A stretch of DNA of 64,000 bases from Geosiphon pyriformis. Lineage: Eukaryota; Glomeromycota; Glomeromycetes; Archaeosporales; Geosiphonaceae. The stretch covers positions 1,370,604-1,434,603 of the forward strand of contig JAAOMT010000295.1 of assembly GCA_016748015.1 (NCBI GenBank), written 5' to 3'. The translations under genes and the position numbers were made by a program. The notes below the pieces were generated by a model. The model was not told the DNA's origin and ran no database searches. It saw only the letters and a program-made list of their open reading frames with translations. Positions 58,224 through 64,000 of this stretch are shown here, in pieces; the stretch's first letter is position 1, and each line of letters begins with the position of its first letter.

Positions 58224-59539
58224 ATGGACTTGTCGCTTTCTAATCATTTGTCCAACAACAACGCCGGTCTGCAATCCATGAAGTTGCCCATTCCAAGACT
58301 TCAGCCGGCACACTCGTCGCTGAACTCTTCAGTTTTAAACTCGAAACCTCAAGAGATGTTGATTACTAGTGCTTGGCCAAATACCACAAATACTGCGTCC
58401 CTTTCATTGACTTCATCCTTGCCTGTCATTCCTTGTGGTAAGTATGAACTTGATAAGTCGGTAATGAGTGGTGTTGTCTAATTTCTGCTCAACCAAATCT
58501 ATTGCTAAAGAAGCAACCTAGAAATTCACGTTTCAACTTCGTTTTACTTAAAATTAATACGTAAAATTTATTAACACATCAATAAATCCTTCAATAGAGA
58601 CACCTGAAGCCGCTCCGATCGGTAAGCCTGTACCCAACAAACGTGGTCGTAAGCCATTAACGACAATGCCATCAACGGTGAGATTTTTAAAAAACCACCA
58701 ATCAATACGTTCAAAATTTTAAGATTTCTCAACTTGAAATTTTTCTGCATGATTATTGCTCTATCTAAAAATCCTCCTGATTAAAATTTACCATTTTTTA
58801 ATTTTTAATCTATCAGAAAAAGCACATTCAAAATTTGACTAATCAACGAGCGTTTCGCCAGCGTCGAGAAAATTATGTTCGAACCTTGGAGTCCAAAGCG
58901 ACAAACCTGGAGTATTTATATGCACAAGCACAGGAAGAGATTAAAACCTTAAAGAAACAATTAGGGTTGTTGAAAAAACAACTCATTGAGGGTGATAGAA
59001 ATGTTTGCGGTGGTGGACTCAATTCTATCGAGTCCATGGAGCCACAACATCACGTTAATCATAATTCTAATAACAAAGCTTCAGGCTATTGTGGAGGAGA
59101 AGGAGGAGGAGCTCCAAGGCCAACTATTTATGCCGGACAACCAATTGTTGTTGGAGGTCGACAAACCCACTTATTTACTGTTGTTGCATCACGTGAAAGT
59201 TCTCCAAAAGATGGTATTATGGGCGATGTTGTTATGAGTGAATCAGCCATGAGTCCTAGTTCAATTGGATCAGATGGTAGTAGTGGAGTACATAGTCCCA
59301 CAATGCAATCTTCTTCCAATCAACATCCATCAACTGGCAGTTTGTTTGATAATCATCAAAATCCTTTTCGGCAACAATGTTTATCACCAACATCACCAAC
59401 CGCTCATCAATACACAACATTATCCTCCTACCATCATTCATCTAATTTAAACTCGACTCTCTCAGCTGTCTCATCGTTTTCTTATAATGATCAACAGCAA
59501 CAACATCAACAACCGGAGCAAGTTAATCATAGCTCTTAT

Positions 59540-59570
<31 letters not shown>

Positions 59571-60127
59571 CAACAACTCCACCACCACAACGACAACATC
59601 AAATGCGTCTTTCGCATTCAGAATCAGTACCGCATTCCCCAGTTCGTCACAATTCTGTCGATGAATTAATTGAACAATCATTTTTTTGTGAAACTAAAGG
59701 TGGCGAACTGTGTTATTGCGAACCCGACCCTGTTTCTGATGCAAATATCGATCTAGAAGACACTACTAGAACTTCATTTCAAGCAATTGGAGGCAGATCC
59801 ATTATCAGTCCGGAGACGGGTAAAAGAATGTGGATTCTTCCAACAGAAGGTACAAGAATGTCACCAAATAGTAATATATGCGATCCACCAATGACCCCAA
59901 ACTCGTATTATCCAATCTCGAACGGAGGTTCACCATCTAATTCACCACCAATCTATACTCATCCTTTGCCATCACCTGATGAACCTGAACCGCGTTGGCA
60001 ATTACAGCAACAGCAACAACAATACTATTCTCAATCATCACATCATCGTCATAATCGTCATTCTCAACACCATCCCAACCCTAAATGGTTGCGCAGTGAA
60101 GAACAGAGTATTGATGGTCGTGCATGA
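58224..60127 (+). CDS. bZIP transcription factor, Yap/HapX-like (three exons)
   Basis: Exons 58,224-58,437, 58,598-58,677 and 58,817-60,127 join in frame to 534 codons plus TGA. Exon 2 supplies KRGRKPLTTMPST, leading into the basic region KKHIQNLTNQRAFRQRRENY (residues about 99-118), which matches the fungal AP-1 pattern QN...QRAFR.R. Leu-122, Leu-129, Ala-136, Leu-143 and Leu-150 form a zipper. The C-terminal two thirds are Ser/Gln/His-rich with ten Gln at 340-349. A conserved-looking block has FFCETKGGELCYCEPD (Cys 389, 397, 399), then PETGKRMWILPTEG. GRKP before the basic region plus a Cys cluster with a CxC recalls HapX-type iron regulators, but the CCAAT-complex-binding motif is not clearly present. 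It is likely a nuclear DNA-binding dimer. The start was chosen for strong context and exon 1 framing. The reading frame is intact and shows no decay, unlike all neighbours. Confidence 0.92.
58438..58597 (+). other. Intron 1 of the bZIP gene
   Basis: 160 bases, GTAAGT...CAATAG, phase 1. Reading through would end within about 15 codons. Confidence 0.85.
58678..58816 (+). other. Intron 2 of the bZIP gene
   Basis: 139 bases, GTGAGA...TATCAG, phase 0. It splits the segment just before the basic region, and removal joins MPST to KKHIQN. Confidence 0.85.
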
Positions 60128-60765
60128 GAATATTTTATGAAGTTCCTTCTTGTATTGTTTGTATGTATTCTGAACATAGCAAAATAGATTTATGTCTTCA
60201 TTTATATATAAATTTTTCCTTTTTTTATATAAACGGTGAGGTAATTTCGCCTTTTTATAGAGGGTAATTTTTCAAGATATAACCTTTTTACGAGCCAAAG
60301 CATACGAGCGACTTCCTTTCTTCCTTATCGCATATACGTTACGCTACGATAAAAAAATATAAGGTGGCAATTTCCCACTTTAATGAAATTTATGTTTTTG
60401 ATATTGTTTTACCTTTTTGAATTTTCCACATTCTTTTTTATTGTGCGTGCCTATTTCCTCTTACTCGTAATTCCATCTTCTTCTCACTTTTTAACACCCT
60501 TTCCACCATCTCTCGATTTCATTAACATTTACCACGTGTTGCGATACCATCGCCACGTACATGGACTGTGCACGCTACTACTTTACGACCCATCTACCGA
60601 TTGACTCCTTTAAATTATTTAAAATCAAACACACAATCACTTGACACCCTAATTCTTTGGCCAGCTTTTTACTCGCCAAACTTCCCTAAAATTCTTTCAT
60701 CGACGATGACGACGACGACATTTCACCCCGTAAATATATATAAATAAATGCTACATACAATTCTA
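60128..60765 (+). other. 3' untranslated and flanking region of the bZIP gene
   Basis: Ordinary sequence without supportable coding. It contains an AATAAA at 60,743-60,748, a CACGTG palindrome at 60,533-60,538 and a GAC/GAT triplet run at 60,702-60,720. The transcript end is not determined; T-rich stretches near 60,210-60,230 could also serve. Confidence 0.5.
60743..60748 (+). terminator. Candidate polyadenylation signal AATAAA
   Basis: 616 bases after the stop codon, followed by T-rich sequence. A second AATAAA is at 61,626-61,631. An earlier non-canonical signal is possible. Confidence 0.35.
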
Positions 60766-62380
60766 TTGTTTTTATTATATACTTCTTATATACATACCAT
60801 ATATATATATATGCACACATTGTGAAAGATTTCTTTGTTGTTTATTTTTGGAACACATTAATAGAATTCTTTTAGCTCATCTTTTCCATTGTGGTTCGTT
60901 TAGATGAATTCATAAATTCCCTTTCCTTCTACCATCATCAACATCCTATATATCCTTAAATATCGTTGAAAAAACCTTATAGTCAATATTCTTTTGAGTA
61001 TACACACCCATATCACTTTTTAATTCATCATTTTCGACCTCATCTTATATATTCTTCCCACTCTTTCTTTCTTTTCCTACCATTCATCAGTGTGTATATA
61101 TCCACGTGTTTCAGATTTAGTAAATGTGTCCTCGCGCAGCATGGCATTTAAACCTGAATAACAATTGATGCATAAGCATTCAAAAATAATCATGGTGAGA
61201 CTACCAATTGGTTAAAACCATCCTTGCATTTTAATGATATGCCATAGGGCGAGTGTCCTTCTAATCAACAACACACCTCCTCTCCTTTACCTAACCTTCT
61301 TTTTTTTGTACCGATTATTTATTTATATCTTGGGTTTGTGGAAAAAAATGTTCAGTATTTGTGTTCTATTTTCCCCAATAGCAACGATGCATAGCAATGA
61401 TATTACGCAACTCTTTCGTGTTTATGTGTGTGATTTGAAAGTTTGTTGTGCAGGAGATATGAACATTATGAATATCAAAGACACGAAAAATATCTAGCCG
61501 GTCCCCTTGTAGACACATATACCAATAAACCACAAAAAAAAAGAACACAAGTGTGCTCGAACAAAAAGCACGAACGAGTTCGCACACAAATACAGCAGAT
61601 ATCTAAAAAAAAATTCTATAAAATCAATAAATTGATTTTTGTTTAAAAAAACGTAAGATTTCTGAAATTGAATGATTAATTCGCTTACTTGACCAATATT
61701 TAAACTTTTTATTTTTTCTTTGATTTCGCTAAATGCTGGGCTAATTTGCATTTCTGACATATTTTGTTGCTTTATCTTGGGAATGTGATAGAGAAATTTT
61801 CCTTAAAATTTAAGAAAAAGGATAAATTCATTTCAAAAAATTATTTCGATCAGTAATGTGTGAGGCTTAATCAGGAACATGTTAGTTTCTCGAAGCCATG
61901 AAAATTGCACACACAATTAACAAAATCATATGTTTGATTTATTCAAATTTTTCATTGTAAAAATTGACCCAAAAATACTCTGTGCTGAATTATGTGTTCT
62001 TTGTGTTTTTCCTTATTTGTTACCTTGCGGGCCTGGCTCAAATTAGAGATTTTCAGAGAATCACATATATGTTAGGTGTTTGTGATGTTGCTCGTACATG
62101 CATCAATTGTATTTTGTGTAAATAAAAAAGCACTCTACTTTTCAGGCTTTCGTAACCTCCAATTTAGGTTACAGAGTCAAATATCCAATGATATGTGAGA
62201 TCTTAAGACCAAAATACTTTGTAGAATCCATTATGTAATATTATAAAAACTATTAAGACACTCTTGATTAACTTCAATTCAATGTAACCGAAATCATAAA
62301 AATGAATTGAGCATTTAATAATAAAATAATGCTAAGACCAAAAACATGATTCAAATATTAACTTTATGAAGTCTTATTTT
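60766..62380. other. Unique DNA right of the bZIP gene, mostly non-coding
   Basis: Normal composition with scattered CpG, a TA dinucleotide run (about 60,796-60,812), a CACGTG at 61,103-61,108 and T/C-rich stretches. No recognised gene. A weak minus-strand two-exon model at 61,366-61,760 is described under the findings. From about 62,240 the sequence becomes steadily more AT-rich. Confidence 0.5.
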
Positions 62381-62839
62381 AAAAATTACATTGGTTTATA
62401 AGCTAAAAATAATAATTTGAATAATAATTATTATCGTAAATTTTTTAAGACTGAATTATATGAAAATTTAAATTGCTATTTAATTTTACAAATAATAATT
62501 AATAATATGCTTTTGTCATTTTTTAATTTATTGTATTTTTGATAAATTTATTATTTTAATTTATAAAAATTAGTAATTTTTCCTTAATTAATTCATTTAA
62601 ATATAATTAAACATTACATAATTATAATTATTTGTTTATATTTATTTGTTTTGATTTTAATTTTATTAACATTTTTAATAATAAATGTAATTTTTAATTT
62701 ATATTATAATTTAGTTCTAAATTTGAAACTTAAAACTATGTATCTATTTTTATATTTTGTATATGCAAATAATTCTGAATTTTAAGTTTATTAAAATAGT
62801 TTTTATATTATTTTTGTGTTTTTATTTATATGAGTAATA
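62381..62839 (-). repeat. LTR relic of the C/G family
   Basis: Very AT-rich. The last 60 bases (TTTATTAAAATAGTTTTTATATT...TATGAGTAATA) follow the end of the C 3' LTR (CTTATTGGTCTACTATTTTTCTATATT...TATGAGTAACA). The left boundary cannot be fixed. Confidence 0.5.
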
Positions 62840-63805
62840 TAAACTTTTTTTTTTAATATTAAGCTTTTGTGAAATTTTCTAAGTTTGTTTTAAATAAGTT
62901 TATATACTTTTTTTTCTATTATGGCCTTGAAAACTTTTGTTTTTAGCTTTTCAAATTGTGAATTGGTTATTTTTTTCAATTAGTTTGCTGTTAAGTTCTC
63001 TATAATTAAATGTAATAGTATTTTATTGTATTTATAAAAAATCATATATAGTTTGTAGATTGCTTTCAAATAAATTATTAAGTTGTTTTTTTTCAATAAA
63101 ATGTTTTACTTATTGTATTATTTTTTTGTCAAATATTTATTTAGAACTGTTGGTATATAGTATTTAAATATTTAGCTGTTATCCCAAATAATAATAGCAA
63201 TATGTTATTGAAAACTGTTTTTTTCAACTCTTTTAGTTTTTTTGTATTAGTTTTCTTGGTTGAATACTTATTACTGAATTTTTAAAATTTTTTTTATTTT
63301 TTTAACAAGTTTTTTTATATAGTTATCTTATTTTTTTAAGTCTTGCTATATAAAAATTTTTTAGCTATTTTGTTTTTCTAAGTATTTTTATAATGAATTT
63401 TTTGTTTGTTGACTGTTATTTTTATATCTAAGTTTTTAGTTTTCAATATTTGAAACAATTATTGTGTTATTATATGTATTTTATTAATTATTTATATATT
63501 TTGGTTATATTTATAACAATTTTCAGTTTTGTAATATACTGACTTTAATAATAATAATTGGTTCTAAATCTTATAAAATTTCATCTGGTTTAATTAATAC
63601 TTTTTGTGTTTCTAATTGGGATATATTGAAAATTGTTAATATTTTACTATAATATAATTTTAGTCAATTTTTATGTATTGCTTTAATCAAAATTTTGTTT
63701 TCTAATCATAATTTATATAATTTATTTTCAAATATTTCTTCAATATAAAACAGTCTATCCTATTTTGGATTAAATTTTTTATTTTATTGTTTTTCTACTT
63801 TTCAA
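62840..63805 (-). pseudogene. 3' end of a C/G-family element: integrase C-terminus and post-integrase region
   Basis: Directly collinear with 9,528-10,515 of C: the T-rich polypurine complement and AATATTAAGCT at 62,845-62,873, and the stretch 63,540-63,800 against 10,255-10,515 (GGTTCTAAATCTTATAAAATTTCATCTGG versus its C counterpart, about 75% by eye). It breaks off inside the integrase C-terminal domain at about 63,805; the rest of the element is absent. Confidence 0.7.
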
Positions 63806-64000
63806 AAGATAACTGGGGAATCTGAAAGTAAAAAGATAGTCCATACTGTCAACAAATAATCACACACTGGTATAATTCTATGCTTCACATTAGTGCTTTT
63901 AGAATTCAATATCAGGTATTAAATGTATTCTTCAGTTACATTTTATTCAATAATCTTTAAATGCTGCAATTACATATTTCAGGAAAAGGTAGAAAACAAC
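63806..64000. other. Ordinary DNA at the right edge
   Basis: Composition returns to normal at about 63,806. No feature is recognised in these 195 bases. Confidence 0.5.

Noticed and set aside
58986-59669. Several 60-83 codon open stretches overlapping bZIP exon 3 on both strands
   Set aside because: They are shadows of the Gln/Ser/His-rich coding sequence in other frames.
60383-60604. A 73-codon open stretch with a hydrophobic start after the bZIP gene
   Set aside because: T-rich DNA gives Phe/Leu runs by chance; no motif, no splice context, and it lies in the likely 3' untranslated region.

Overview
The window looks like a very AT-rich fungal genome. It holds one intact-looking host gene in a short ordinary island (about 56,220-62,380). 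Almost everything else is a dense stack of decayed retrotransposons. The encoded Gag, zinc-module, dUTPase-like and LINE proteins resemble, from memory, element families of arbuscular mycorrhizal fungi (Glomeromycotina, Gigaspora/Rhizophagus type). That placement is an inference; no rRNA or marker gene is present. The host gene uses the standard code and has two short GT-AG introns.

Left block, 1-26,280. A plus-strand LINE remnant (A, 1-3,628) is cut by LTR element B (minus strand, 3,629-23,630). B is in turn split by a younger Ty3/Gypsy-type LTR element C (minus strand, 8,667-18,804) with a 4-bp target duplication. After B comes a minus-strand LINE fragment (D, about 24,041-26,280). The two flanks of B do not match each other.

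Middle block, 26,281-56,220, is one nested stack in plus orientation. The oldest LINE is now in three pieces (E 26,281-27,394; K 51,581-51,866; J 55,045-56,220). It was split by a near full-length LINE F (27,395-51,580 overall), which was itself split by LTR elements G (28,233-38,144) and H (43,548-51,034). A 5'-truncated LINE I (51,867-55,039) with an A-rich tail lies between K and J.

Elements B, C and G share one plan: Gag, CCHC knuckle, aspartic protease, a Cys-rich putative zinc module, a dUTPase-like domain, reverse transcriptase, RNase H, integrase, then a conserved region of unknown function after integrase. H belongs to a different family without the dUTPase. All copies carry mainly transitions (Gln and Trp codons turned to stops, Asp to Asn, Glu to Lys, Gly to Arg). 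No integrase in the window keeps a full D-D-E triad, so none of the LTR elements looks autonomous.

Host island. A three-exon gene (58,224-60,127) encodes a 534-residue bZIP factor of the fungal Yap/HapX-like type with a short Cys-rich motif. Its upstream region holds a perfect palindromic CRE (TGACGTCA), three CCAAT boxes, a pyrimidine tract and a four-codon upstream ORF. To the right (about 62,381-63,805) lies a truncated minus-strand relic of the C/G family, followed by about 200 bases of ordinary DNA.
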